A stretch of DNA of 16,917 bases from an uncultured bacterium. GTDB lineage: Bacteria; Patescibacteriota; Minisyncoccia; Phycocordibacterales; CAIZIN01. Location: the NCBI GenBank assembly GCA_903933085.1, contig CAIZIN010000067.1:1-16917 (forward strand), in the 5' to 3' direction. Shown here one piece after another: positions 5,831 through 11,033 of the stretch. The notes beneath the pieces are model-generated. The model saw only the letters and a program-made list of their open reading frames with translations, did not search any database and had not been told where the DNA came from. Within the stretch, counting starts at the first letter, position 1, and each line of letters starts with the position of its first letter. The translations under genes and the position numbers were made by a program.

Positions 5831-5894
5831 GTAGGAATCGAACCTACATCTTAACTTCCGCAAAGTTATGTCCTATCCATTGAACGATGGGAGC
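5823..5894 (-). tRNA. tRNA-Arg (anticodon GCG)
   Basis: The 72-nt cloverleaf is seen on the minus strand: acceptor GCTCCCA with TGAGAGC; D-stem GTTC/GGAC; anticodon stem TAACT/AGTTA with loop TTGCGGA, giving anticodon GCG; a 4-nt variable loop; T-arm GTAGG-TTCGATT-CCTAC; and discriminator A. CCA is not encoded. The acceptor stem has a C5-A68 mismatch: a perfect partner would be TGGGAGC. GCG is uncommon, since most bacteria read CGN arginine codons with ACG edited to inosine. The 3' strand of the acceptor is copied in inverted orientation in the terminator just downstream. Confidence 0.9.
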
Positions 5895-5951
5895 TGTTTT
5901 ATAGACACAGGATTACAGTGTGAATATGCAAAACACATTACCATATAATTA

Positions 5952-6407
5952 TTAAAATCCCAAATAGTCCATTAAAAGGTGAGCGAAGGGCTCTTTAAGT
6001 TTTTCATCTAATTTTAGTACTTCATTTAAAATTGGGCTTATTTCATCTGGGTGAATATTTCCAATAGGAATACTAATAAGTGGCATTAATAGCTTTGAAG
6101 ATTTTAGAAGTAGTTTTGGTGAATATCCTTCTGTTACATTAAATGCTTCTAGATTTGAATATGGGTAAAAAGTTTTATGTACACGTATTCCTTTTTTGTT
6201 TATTTCACAATCTAATAAATGCGGTTCCTTATTTCCAAAAACAATTATTGAAACTGTTGCCATAACAATAAGACCAGCAAAAAGTGTATTATCAAAAATA
6301 ATAGCCACAACAGCAAGTGTTACGCCAATAATCCCAACAATCCAGAACCAGTCTGAAGTTTTTTCATTGTGTTCAAATTCATATACTTGCCATGCAATAG
6401 GTTTCAT
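5952..6407 (-). CDS. Two-span membrane protein, conserved in Patescibacteria
   Basis: The 151-residue product belongs to a family that I recognise only as a Patescibacterial protein of unknown function. The N-terminus carries the family pattern WQVYEFEHNEKTSDW (6-20). Two membrane spans follow (about 21-37 and 42-58), separated by a very short turn, so both ends should be cytoplasmic. A soluble C-terminal domain (about 65-151) has beta-rich character (KGIRVHKTFYPYSNLEAFNV) and ends with EPFAHLLMDYLGF; it resembles a PH-like domain in pattern, which is inference only. The gene is transcribed from an extended -10 promoter 7 nt upstream of the ATG and is followed by tRNA-Arg on the same strand with a 57-bp gap and no terminator between them, so co-transcription is possible. 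Confidence 0.82.
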   Translation of the reverse strand: MKPIAWQVYEFEHNEKTSDWFWIVGIIGVTLAVVAIIFDNTLFAGLIVMATVSIIVFGNKEPHLLDCEINKKGIRVHKTFYPYSNLEAFNVTEGYSPKLLLKSSKLLMPLISIPIGNIHPDEISPILNEVLKLDEKLKEPFAHLLMDYLGF

Positions 6408-6414
6408 TTAAAAT

Positions 6415-6423
6415 ATTATATCA
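6415..6423 (-). promoter_or_regulatory. Extended -10 promoter, leaderless
   Basis: TGATATAAT on the minus strand (-10 TATAAT at 6415-6420) ends 7 nt before the ATG at 6407. No clear -35 is visible. The layout matches ruvA and the gene at 5395. Confidence 0.65.
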
Positions 6424-6442
6424 CATCAAAAGTTTGTATGCA

Positions 6443-6470
6443 TTGCAAAAAGTAAAATTTTAGGTAATAT
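6443..6470 (+). promoter_or_regulatory. Probable tRNA-Ser promoter
   Basis: TTGCAA (6443-6448), a 16-bp spacer and TAATAT (6465-6470) on the plus strand. The predicted start near 6477 leaves a 5' leader of about 58 nt to be trimmed by RNase P. Confidence 0.45.
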
Positions 6471-6534
6471 GTATCCATATCTACCTTTAAGAAGATTAAA
6501 GAAATGGTTTTGGTTGAAGAATCAGTAACAATGC

Positions 6535-6621
6535 GGAGGAGTGGCAGAGTGGTCGAATGCACCTGTCTTGAAAACAGGAGTCTCTTTACGGGGACCGTGA
6601 GTTCGAATCTCACCTCCTCCG
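6535..6621 (+). tRNA. tRNA-Ser (anticodon UGA)
   Basis: The 87-nt class II tRNA has acceptor GGAGGAG/CTCCTCC, anticodon stem CCTGT/ACAGG with loop CTTGAAA (anticodon TGA, reading UCA), a long variable arm (about 6578-6596, with CTCTTTACGGGGAC), T-arm GTGAG-TTCGAAT-CTCAC, and discriminator G as expected for serine. CCA is not encoded. The last 14 nt together with the downstream terminator are duplicated 206 bp further on. Apparent reading frames across this locus are spurious. Confidence 0.96.
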
Positions 6622-6719
6622 CAATGGTACTGATTAAAAAACACACTTAAGTATAAGTGTGTTTTTTTTGTTATCATTGCGTAGGAGAGTAAGCCAAGAG
6701 TTTGGCTTACGAGTGAGAT
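6608..6719 (+). repeat. Duplicated tRNA-end/terminator/hairpin block, copy 1
   Basis: The first 60 nt (6608-6667) match 6814-6873 exactly. They comprise the last 14 nt of tRNA-Ser, a linker and the terminator. The next 50 nt (6670-6719) match 6874-6923 with about eight differences. They contain the hairpin GTAAGCCAA-GAGT-TTGGCTTAC. The sequence GTGAGATTCG at 6713-6722 is an inverted copy of the tRNA T-loop/T-stem (6604-6613), so each block is also a loose palindrome around the terminator. Confidence 0.85.
6636..6667 (+). terminator. tRNA-Ser terminator
   Basis: Stem AAAAAACACACTTA (6636-6649) with TAAGTGTGTTTTTT (6654-6667), a 4-nt loop AGTA, and a further TT. A classic terminator 15 nt after the tRNA. 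Confidence 0.85.
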
Positions 6720-6770
6720 TCGAAAAGAATTTTGATATTTTGTTAACTAACAAAATCAAAATTCTGGGGT

Positions 6771-6827
6771 CGAGGAGAAATTGTATGACGATACAATTTC
6801 GAGGTGACCGACCTCTCACCTCCTCCG
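6771..6827 (+). pseudogene. tRNA-Ser-like relic forming a three-way junction
   Basis: GAGGAG (6772-6777) can pair with CTCCTC (6820-6825) as a truncated tRNA-Ser acceptor stem. Inside it sit a 9-bp hairpin with a GACG loop (6778-6799) and a 5-bp hairpin GAGGT-gaccg-ACCTC (6801-6815). The 3' side is identical to the tRNA-Ser 3' end and GACCG also matches the tRNA upstream of its T-arm, but D-arm and anticodon arm are gone. I read it as a decayed or remodelled tRNA-Ser copy. A functional small RNA is the alternative. Confidence 0.4.
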
Positions 6828-6923
6828 CAATGGTACTGATTAAAAAACACACTTAAGTATAAGTGTGTTTTTTGTTATCACTATGTAGGAGAGTAAGCTA
6901 ATGGTTTAGCTTACGAGTGAGAT
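6814..6923 (+). repeat. Duplicated block, copy 2
   Basis: Second copy of 6608-6719 at an offset of 206 bp. Its terminator stem is identical (6842-6855 with 6860-6873). Its hairpin reads GTAAGCTAA-TGGT-TTAGCTTAC: relative to copy 1 a C-G pair has become T-A, so pairing is preserved while sequence has changed. Confidence 0.85.
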
Positions 6924-7011
6924 CCTGCACCACAAGAGTATTTCCATTTTTCAACAGCTGTTGATACCCGGGAGTGGTACTAATTCCTTCCGGTCATAAG
7001 AAAAATTGGTC

Positions 7012-7029
7012 AAAAGAATTTTGATATTT
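7012..7029 (+). repeat. 18-bp direct repeat of 6723-6740
   Basis: AAAAGAATTTTGATATTT occurs at 6723-6740 and 7012-7029. In each place the 5' part is the left arm of a hairpin whose right arm differs, so the unit after tRNA-Ser may extend to about 7046 and be interrupted in copy 2 by about 85 bp (6924-7011). I see no gene in 6924-7046. Confidence 0.5.
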
Positions 7030-7046
7030 AAGGATCTTAAAAATTC

Positions 7047-7098
7047 TTGGAAAAACAAAAAATCACCAGGTCGAATTGGTGATTTTTTGTTTTTCCAA
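7047..7098. terminator. 22-bp perfect hairpin terminator
   Basis: Arms 7047-7068 and 7077-7098 are exact reverse complements with an 8-nt loop, and A/T tracts in the stem suit both directions. It ends the minus-strand gene at 7167-7820 and shields it from the tRNA-Ser repeat region. Confidence 0.85.
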
Positions 7099-7130
7099 CT
7101 TTAGTTTTCGTCCGCGGACAAACACTAAAG
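7099..7130. repeat. Dyad around GTCCGCGGAC
   Basis: CTTTAGT (7099-7105) pairs with ACTAAAG (7124-7130), and the centre GTCCGCGGAC (7110-7119) is a perfect 10-bp palindrome, unusually GC-rich for the region. It abuts the terminator and may be part of it or an operator. Confidence 0.45.
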
Positions 7131-7166
7131 ACGAAGCATCTTATTGTTTTTACTGGTAGATACTTA

Positions 7167-7820
7167 CTAGTTAGTTCGGAAAGTTTTAACCAAGCTCATA
7201 GATACATTTCCAGAATTGTCGATAGCACGAGTTACATAGTAGTACTGAGTGTTTGACTGAAGTCCTGAAAGAGAGATTGATTGTGAGAATCCAGCTCCAG
7301 CATTGGCAAGTGTTCCGCTTACATATGGCTGTTGTGCATGGCTGGTAGCTTCATTGGCTGTGATATATGAAGTATCATAGAAAACCTGTCCACGTGCAAT
7401 TTCATTCGTTGTCCAACCTATAGTTGCACTGTTGTTTGAAGTTTGCACTGAGAGATTTGTCATGATTGGAGCTTTTATATCAAGGCCGAAACCAGACGCC
7501 ATAATTTCATTTATTTTTGCTCTGGTCGTTGGGCCAACCACTCCGACTTGATCGATGTCAAAAGCTGCCTGGAATTGTTCCACTGCCGCTTTTGTGAGGT
7601 TTCCGAAGTAGCCAGAAATTATCCCTTGAGGATAGATAGCTGAATTAGTTCCTAAAAACTGTTGAAGCTCTGTTACATCAGCATTTCTTGAACCAAGACT
7701 CAGAAGACTTGTGATGGACGCTTCTGATTTTTGTGGAATGGCTAAAGAGGCGAAAAGAGCTAATGATAAGAACCCAACTGACAAGAAACTAATTCGTGAT
7801 GCATTTATTTTTTTATTCAT
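7167..7820 (-). CDS. Secreted peptidoglycan-binding and Fn3-like protein
   Basis: Residues 1-34 form a signal peptide (basic start, hydrophobic FLSVGFLSLALFASLAI, cleavage near SEA-S). Residues about 38-108 match the PG_binding_1 fold, with the pattern GSRNADVTELQQFLG...GYFGNLTKAAVEQFQ...VGVVGPTTRAKIN. Residues about 116-217 form a fibronectin-III-like beta domain (APIMTNLSVQTSNNSATIGWTTNE ... LQSNTQYYYVTRAIDNSGNVS...KTF). The protein is therefore exported and probably binds cell-wall peptidoglycan, displaying an adhesive or scaffold Fn3 domain. Its promoter is one of the seven ECF-type sites, with a leader of about 60 nt. The Fn3 pattern recurs in the protein at 11034-12125, which is under the same control. 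The domains are clear; the ligand is not. Confidence 0.9.
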   Translation of the reverse strand: MNKKINASRISFLSVGFLSLALFASLAIPQKSEASITSLLSLGSRNADVTELQQFLGTNSAIYPQGIISGYFGNLTKAAVEQFQAAFDIDQVGVVGPTTRAKINEIMASGFGLDIKAPIMTNLSVQTSNNSATIGWTTNEIARGQVFYDTSYITANEATSHAQQPYVSGTLANAGAGFSQSISLSGLQSNTQYYYVTRAIDNSGNVSMSLVKTFRTN

Positions 7821-7886
7821 GATATTTAATATTATTTTTTATAAGGTTTGACGTATTCGACCACTATTTATGTGTCCTAACTCTGA

Positions 7887-7913
7887 AGCCGTTTCGTTAT
7901 CTGTAATATTACA
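7887..7913 (-). promoter_or_regulatory. ECF-type promoter, site 1
   Basis: TGTAAT (7908-7913), 14 bp, AACGGCT (7887-7893) on the minus strand. It lies upstream of the secreted PGBD/Fn3 gene and downstream of the PAS gene stop codon. Confidence 0.8.
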
Positions 7914-7934
7914 AGATTCTCTAAAATGGCTTAA

Positions 7935-8522
7935 TTACTTATTTTTGACAACGTTCATTTCTTTCTCTATTTCCAAAACAGATTCTTCGAGTTTTTTTGT
8001 TCTGTTGGCAAGTCTTACTTCAAGTTGTTTAATATGGTCTGTTAAAGTTTCGGCAATTGATATTATTTCAGTAACGTCTTCAATTGCAAGTAGTATTATC
8101 GGTGAAAGGATGTCGATGTTTGGTATTTTGTTAAAATGAATTTGGCGAGCATTTAAAATCATTACTTTATGTCCTATGAATGGAAATTTATGAATAACTT
8201 CAAAACCTTTAAAAAAAGTATTTTTAGGTAAAATATCTTCTAGTAGTTTTCTCAAAGCGGGAATATCCCACTGTCCATTCCCAAGTTTATAAACAATTTT
8301 GCCTTCAGTAGCTCCTGATTCAACTTGAAAGGTTTTATAAAAGGGTTCATTGGCGGCTAATACACAAAAATTTTTATCTAAAATTAAAACAGGTTCGTGT
8401 ATTATGTCTACTATAGTTCTAATATACGTCCAACCTTCGTCTGAAACATGTTCTATAATTTCTTTACCTTCAATATCTGATAGATTATTATTTTCATCTT
8501 TAATGTTTTGGTTTGTTTTCAT
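7935..8522 (-). CDS. Stand-alone PAS-domain sensor protein with coiled coil
   Basis: A single PAS domain occupies about residues 30-155: IHEPVLILDKNFCVLAANEPFYKTFQV is the usual start, followed by YKLGNGQWDIPALRKLLEDILP and HKVMILNARQI, a pattern I know from PAS domains of bacterial chemotaxis-like and histidine-kinase sensors. A C-terminal coiled coil (about 156-192) follows. There is no kinase, cyclase or DNA-binding domain and no membrane segment, so it must signal by protein contact, perhaps with the kinase at 14661-16154 or with the sigma factor; that is inference. It has the sixth-position variant of the ECF-type promoter ending 8 nt before its ATG, so its mRNA is likely leaderless. It is divergent from the sigma gene. 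Confidence 0.88.
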   Translation of the reverse strand: MKTNQNIKDENNNLSDIEGKEIIEHVSDEGWTYIRTIVDIIHEPVLILDKNFCVLAANEPFYKTFQVESGATEGKIVYKLGNGQWDIPALRKLLEDILPKNTFFKGFEVIHKFPFIGHKVMILNARQIHFNKIPNIDILSPIILLAIEDVTEIISIAETLTDHIKQLEVRLANRTKKLEESVLEIEKEMNVVKNK

Positions 8523-8530
8523 ATCTATGG

Positions 8531-8557
8531 AGACGTTAAAAAAAATAAAACATTACA
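8531..8557 (-). promoter_or_regulatory. ECF-type promoter, site 2 (variant AACGTCT)
   Basis: TGTAAT (8552-8557), 14 bp, AACGTCT (8531-8537) on the minus strand. One base differs from the consensus ACGGCT. The element ends 8 nt before the PAS gene ATG. Confidence 0.65.
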
Positions 8558-8589
8558 TATCCATAGGGGTGTTGTATGAAATGGAGGTG

Positions 8590-8598
8590 TGATATACT
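8590..8598 (+). promoter_or_regulatory. Possible housekeeping promoter for the sigma gene
   Basis: TGATATACT on the plus strand, identical to the extended -10 of ruvA. A -35-like TTGTAT stands 15 bp upstream. A start near 8605 would give a leader of about 160 nt to the sigma gene, allowing basal expression before autoregulation. The leader contains ACACT...AGTGT complementarity (about 8630-8648) and no gene that I can support. Confidence 0.4.
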
Positions 8599-8730
8599 AG
8601 ATGTATAAACACCTTATTTTTGAGATAGCCACACTGAAATGTTAGTGTAATGAAGAAGAGCTAAACTCAAGCAAAAGGAGACCATATATATAGGTATATT
8701 TCAATTATTAAGGCGCCGATGTAATATCGG

Positions 8731-8757
8731 TGTAATAAAACATTGCCATCTACGGCT
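8731..8757 (+). promoter_or_regulatory. ECF-type promoter, site 3 (autoregulation)
   Basis: TGTAAT (8731-8736), 14 bp, TACGGCT (8751-8757). It ends 7 nt before the ATG of the sigma gene itself, so the factor probably activates its own leaderless transcript. Confidence 0.8.
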
Positions 8758-8764
8758 CAACCAT

Positions 8765-9295
8765 ATGGACCCAAACAAGGACAAACAGCGCCAGGAGATT
8801 TTAACCTCGGCCCATCATGAATTCGAGAAGAAACTTGCTATGTATGCATTTTTCAAAACCCACAATCATGCAACTAGTCAAGACCTTGTACAAGATACTT
8901 TTATCAAAACATGGAACTATTTGGTTAAAGGCGGAGATATTGTAACAATGAAAGCCTTTTTGTATCACATTTTAAATAATTTAATAGTCGACGAATATAG
9001 AAAAAGAAAAACAACATCACTTGATGTCTTGCTTGAAAAAGGCTACGAACCAGGTATAGATGATTCTAGTAGACTTTTTGATTTTTTAGATGGAAAATCT
9101 TTAATTCTTTTAATTAATAAACTTCCACCTAAATATCAAAAGGTCATGAATATGAAATATGTTCAACTTCTATCTCTTGAAGAAATGTCTCTTATTTTAG
9201 GAAAAACAAAAAACACCGTAGCTGTAAATGCTCATAGGGGTTTAGAAAAACTCAAATTACTTTATGAAGAAAGCGTTGGAGGAAACAAGAATTAA
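8765..9295 (+). CDS. ECF-family RNA polymerase sigma factor
   Basis: The 176-residue sigma-70 family protein has only regions 2 and 4, the hallmark of extracytoplasmic-function sigma factors. Region 2 covers about 15-82: DLVQDTFIKTWNYL (40-53) is the core-binding helix, and KAFLYHILNNLIVDEYRKRKTT (63-84) is the -10 recognition segment. Region 4 covers about 112-166: LINKLPPKYQKVMNMKYVQ, then the helix-turn-helix SLEEMSLILGKTKNTVAVNAHRGLEKLK (137-164) that reads the -35. A helical linker (85-111) joins them. The sequence starts cleanly at the ATG 7 nt after the ECF-type promoter. No classical anti-sigma gene (membrane protein with a zinc anti-sigma domain) lies beside it; the convergent secreted protein at 9408-10106 is the nearest neighbour. 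The seven matching promoters around it define its probable regulon. Confidence 0.93.
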   Translation: MDPNKDKQRQEILTSAHHEFEKKLAMYAFFKTHNHATSQDLVQDTFIKTWNYLVKGGDIVTMKAFLYHILNNLIVDEYRKRKTTSLDVLLEKGYEPGIDDSSRLFDFLDGKSLILLINKLPPKYQKVMNMKYVQLLSLEEMSLILGKTKNTVAVNAHRGLEKLKLLYEESVGGNKN

Positions 9296-9352
9296 ATCTA
9301 GATTTAGTATGGTGGTAAATCCCAATGACCTAAGTCTGCGAGATTTATATAC

Positions 9353-9395
9353 AAGACAACAAAAAACAGCTTAGAGGGCTGTTTTTTGTTGTCTT
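9353..9395. terminator. 18-bp perfect hairpin, bidirectional terminator
   Basis: Arms 9353-9370 and 9378-9395 are exact reverse complements with a 7-nt loop. The GCTGTTTTTTGTTG side gives a T tract. It separates the convergent sigma gene and the gene at 9408-10106. Confidence 0.88.
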
Positions 9396-9407
9396 AATTT
9401 GGTTTAA

Positions 9408-10106
9408 TTATTTATTGTTAAATAATTTTACAAACCAACCTAAAAAGCTAAAAGAATTTTCGTGAGTTTTGATAAATTCGTTTACTTTTATTTGATTACC
9501 TTCTAAAATTTTTAATTGATTTTCTAATTCAAGTTTATCGTCCATATCTATTGTTTTAGAAATTAGAAGCTTCATTTTTTCAATTTGATTTTCTGTTTTT
9601 GTAACTTCACTTCGAATTACGCCTAAGTTTTTATAATCATCACCTAAGATAAGGGTTTTTAAAAATCCGCGGTTTTCTATGTTGTTCATCGCTTTTTCAG
9701 TGGTTGTGGCAGAATCATTTTGTTCCTTAGCTATTATCCTGACTTCCTCTCCGATTCTCGGATTTCGATCTGCAATAATGAGTAGATTTTCTACAAAACT
9801 TGCAGTACTACTTCTGTGTAATTCTGCATTATTAATTGTGTCAGTGGTGTTATTTCCTTTATTATCGTTATCTATTTTTGTTGATGTGGGTGACTTATTT
9901 TTTTCACTACTAGACCCTAGGTTGTCATCATTTTTAATGTTAGCTCTACTAGAGGTTGTTGCCTCTTTTTCAAAATTTTGCCTCACGTCTACTGATTCGC
10001 TAACAATTAATACATTATCTATTTGTTTTGCTAAGGCGGGAAGTGATATCCCTACCATAACTATCACAACTGCGAATCCTATATAATTTGTGTTTATTTT
10101 TTTCAT
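9408..10106 (-). CDS. Secreted protein of unknown function, ECF-regulated
   Basis: The 232-residue product has a signal peptide (about 1-27, ending LPALA-K). A disordered Asn/Ser/Thr/Asp-rich stretch follows (about 45-95), then a helical C-terminal domain (about 96-232). That domain carries the pattern ELHRSSTASFVENLLIIADRNPRIGEEVRIIAKEQ and later LGDDYKNLGVIRSEV, which I recognise as a recurring domain of Patescibacterial exported proteins without known function. A coiled-coil segment is likely at about 170-212. It is convergent with the sigma gene, and an ECF-type promoter stands 57 bp upstream. The leader contains a small hairpin, GGTGAT-tgagtc-ATCACC (10141-10158). An extracytoplasmic partner or sensor for the sigma pathway is conceivable from position alone; nothing in the sequence shows an anti-sigma domain. 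Confidence 0.82.
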   Translation of the reverse strand: MKKINTNYIGFAVVIVMVGISLPALAKQIDNVLIVSESVDVRQNFEKEATTSSRANIKNDDNLGSSSEKNKSPTSTKIDNDNKGNNTTDTINNAELHRSSTASFVENLLIIADRNPRIGEEVRIIAKEQNDSATTTEKAMNNIENRGFLKTLILGDDYKNLGVIRSEVTKTENQIEKMKLLISKTIDMDDKLELENQLKILEGNQIKVNEFIKTHENSFSFLGWFVKLFNNK

Positions 10107-10163
10107 AATTTTTTAGACTCCATCGTTCTAAATACTAAATGGTGATTGAGTCATCACCTATTA

Positions 10164-10190
10164 AGCCGTAAAAAATGTTTGTAAATTACA
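10164..10190 (-). promoter_or_regulatory. ECF-type promoter, site 4
   Basis: TGTAAT (10185-10190), 14 bp, TACGGCT (10164-10170) on the minus strand. It drives the secreted protein gene, with a leader of about 50 nt. Confidence 0.8.
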
Positions 10191-10212
10191 CAATGGAACA
10201 TATAGGTTGATT

Positions 10213-10280
10213 TATAAAAAAACAGCTGACGAAGCTGCTTTTTTATAGGTGCTCCCAAACATATGTTTGGGGGCATGTAC
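10213..10280 (-). ncRNA. Candidate ECF-driven small RNA
   Basis: The divergent gap holds two tandem hairpins. One is GCTCCCAAAC-atat-GTTTGGGGGC (10251-10274). The other is 15 bp with one mismatch (10213-10227 with 10233-10247); read on the minus strand it ends in a T tract like a Rho-independent terminator. A weaker ECF-type match lies just upstream on the same strand. Together these predict an RNA of about 65 nt. No protein is encoded. Confidence 0.35.
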
Positions 10281-10284
10281 TGTA

Positions 10285-10311
10285 TGTCGTCTTGAAACAA
10301 AATGTATTACA
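10285..10311 (-). promoter_or_regulatory. Weak ECF-type promoter match, site 8
   Basis: TGTAAT (10306-10311), exactly 14 bp, GACGACA (10285-10291) on the minus strand. The first half and spacing are perfect; the second half keeps only ACG and the C. It would drive the candidate small RNA. Confidence 0.3.
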
Positions 10312-10332
10312 ACCTAATATATTTAATTACAC

Positions 10333-10359
10333 TGTAATATCCTCCTTAAGAATACGGCT
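10333..10359 (+). promoter_or_regulatory. ECF-type promoter, site 5 (xylanase operon)
   Basis: TGTAAT (10333-10338), 14 bp, TACGGCT (10353-10359). It ends 9 nt before the ATG at 10369. Its spacer, CCTCCTTA-rich, is close to that of site 6. Confidence 0.82.
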
Positions 10360-10368
10360 CCTGTGTAT

Positions 10369-10725
10369 ATGAACTCATTTAATTCCCCAAGCACAAAACC
10401 TATTTATCATGGCACTCAAATACTTTGGTACATTTTAAGTGTAATAGAGACATTGTTAGTTTTCAGATTCGCATTAAAGCTATTTGGAGCAAACCCAACG
10501 GCAAGTTTTACTAGTTTTATTTATAACATAACTCATATTTTTGCAATACCATTTCTTAATGTATTTGGTATTTCTCAAGTGACAGGTAGTATTTTTGAAT
10601 GGACAACTATATTGGCTATGTTTGTGTATTGGATTATAGCCATGGCTATAATTAAATTATTTTTAATGGGGAAAACAGTATCAACTTCAGAAGCTGCAGT
10701 AAAGTTAAAAAAAGAAGAAAATTAG
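10369..10725 (+). CDS. YggT-like integral membrane protein
   Basis: The 118-residue product has two or three membrane spans: about 19-36 (QILWYILSVIETLLVFRF), a semi-hydrophobic 46-66 and 78-100 (EWTTILAMFVYWIIAMAIIKLF). The pattern W-Y-I-L-x-V-I-E-x-L-L-x-F-R-F-x-L-K-L-x-G-A-N-P and the following IPFLNVFG resemble the YggT family of envelope proteins. I chose the ATG at 10369; a GTG two codons upstream is possible but sits closer to the promoter. It is the first gene of a four-gene plus-strand operon that ends with a GH10 xylanase. The family's biochemical role is unknown. The resemblance is good but not exact, hence the wording YggT-like. Confidence 0.82.
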   Translation: MNSFNSPSTKPIYHGTQILWYILSVIETLLVFRFALKLFGANPTASFTSFIYNITHIFAIPFLNVFGISQVTGSIFEWTTILAMFVYWIIAMAIIKLFLMGKTVSTSEAAVKLKKEEN

Positions 10726-10766
10726 ATGTTGTTCAAGATTAATAATTTAAAAGCTCAAAAAAAGAT

Positions 10767-11009
10767 ATGGGAATAATAATATATATAATATTCGGAGCAT
10801 TAGTAGGGTGGGTGGCGTCTGAGGTGATGAACACGAATGGGGGATTTATCTGGGATATTATCGTTGGAATAACAGGCGCCTTTATAGGTGGAATCATTAT
10901 GAATATTTTTGGACAAAGTGGGGTGTATGGTTTTAATTTCTATAGTTTTTTAGTGGCTCTCTTGGGAGCTTGTATATTAATAGTACTAATGCGAAGAATA
11001 AGAGGATAA
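10767..11009 (+). CDS. GlsB/YeaQ/YmgE family membrane protein
   Basis: The 80-residue, very hydrophobic protein has the family's glycine-zipper look: IIFGALVGWVASEVM (8-22), IVGITGAFIGGIIMNIFG (32-49) and a third span at 57-75, ending with the basic tail MRRIRG. Proteins of this family (also called transglycosylase-associated) are small inner-membrane proteins often induced by general or envelope stress in other bacteria; their mechanism is unknown. It lies 41 bp after the YggT-like gene and 24 bp before the Fn3 protein gene with no terminator, so it is in the same ECF-controlled operon, which agrees with a stress-type role. Confidence 0.88.
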   Translation: MGIIIYIIFGALVGWVASEVMNTNGGFIWDIIVGITGAFIGGIIMNIFGQSGVYGFNFYSFLVALLGACILIVLMRRIRG

Positions 11010-11033
11010 ATTTAATAAATAATTTAATATAAT

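Noticed and set aside
5892..5920. TGTAAT followed by AACAGCT upstream of tRNA-Arg, resembling the ECF element
   Set aside because: The spacer is 13 rather than 14 bp, the second half is partly the tRNA acceptor itself, and it lies outside the ECF block.
6416..6852. Minus- and plus-strand reading frames of 65-76 codons (6416-6646, 6634-6852, 6659-6856), two of them starting MCFLISTIAEEV
   Set aside because: They cross tRNA-Ser and its duplicated terminator block; the shared first residues only reflect the DNA repeat.
6608..6923. CRISPR-like array
   Set aside because: Only two copies, with a unit of about 110 bp containing a tRNA end and a terminator, and no cas genes.
7848..7876. TTGACG on the plus strand as a promoter
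   Set aside because: No acceptable -10 follows and no plus-strand gene is present there.
9679..10086. 135-codon plus-strand frame with hydrophobic stretches
   Set aside because: Antisense of the secreted protein gene, which has a signal peptide, an ECF-type promoter and a terminator.
9408..10106. Anti-sigma factor assignment for the secreted protein convergent with the sigma gene
   Set aside because: It has a cleavable-looking signal peptide and no cytoplasmic zinc or other anti-sigma domain; position alone is not enough.
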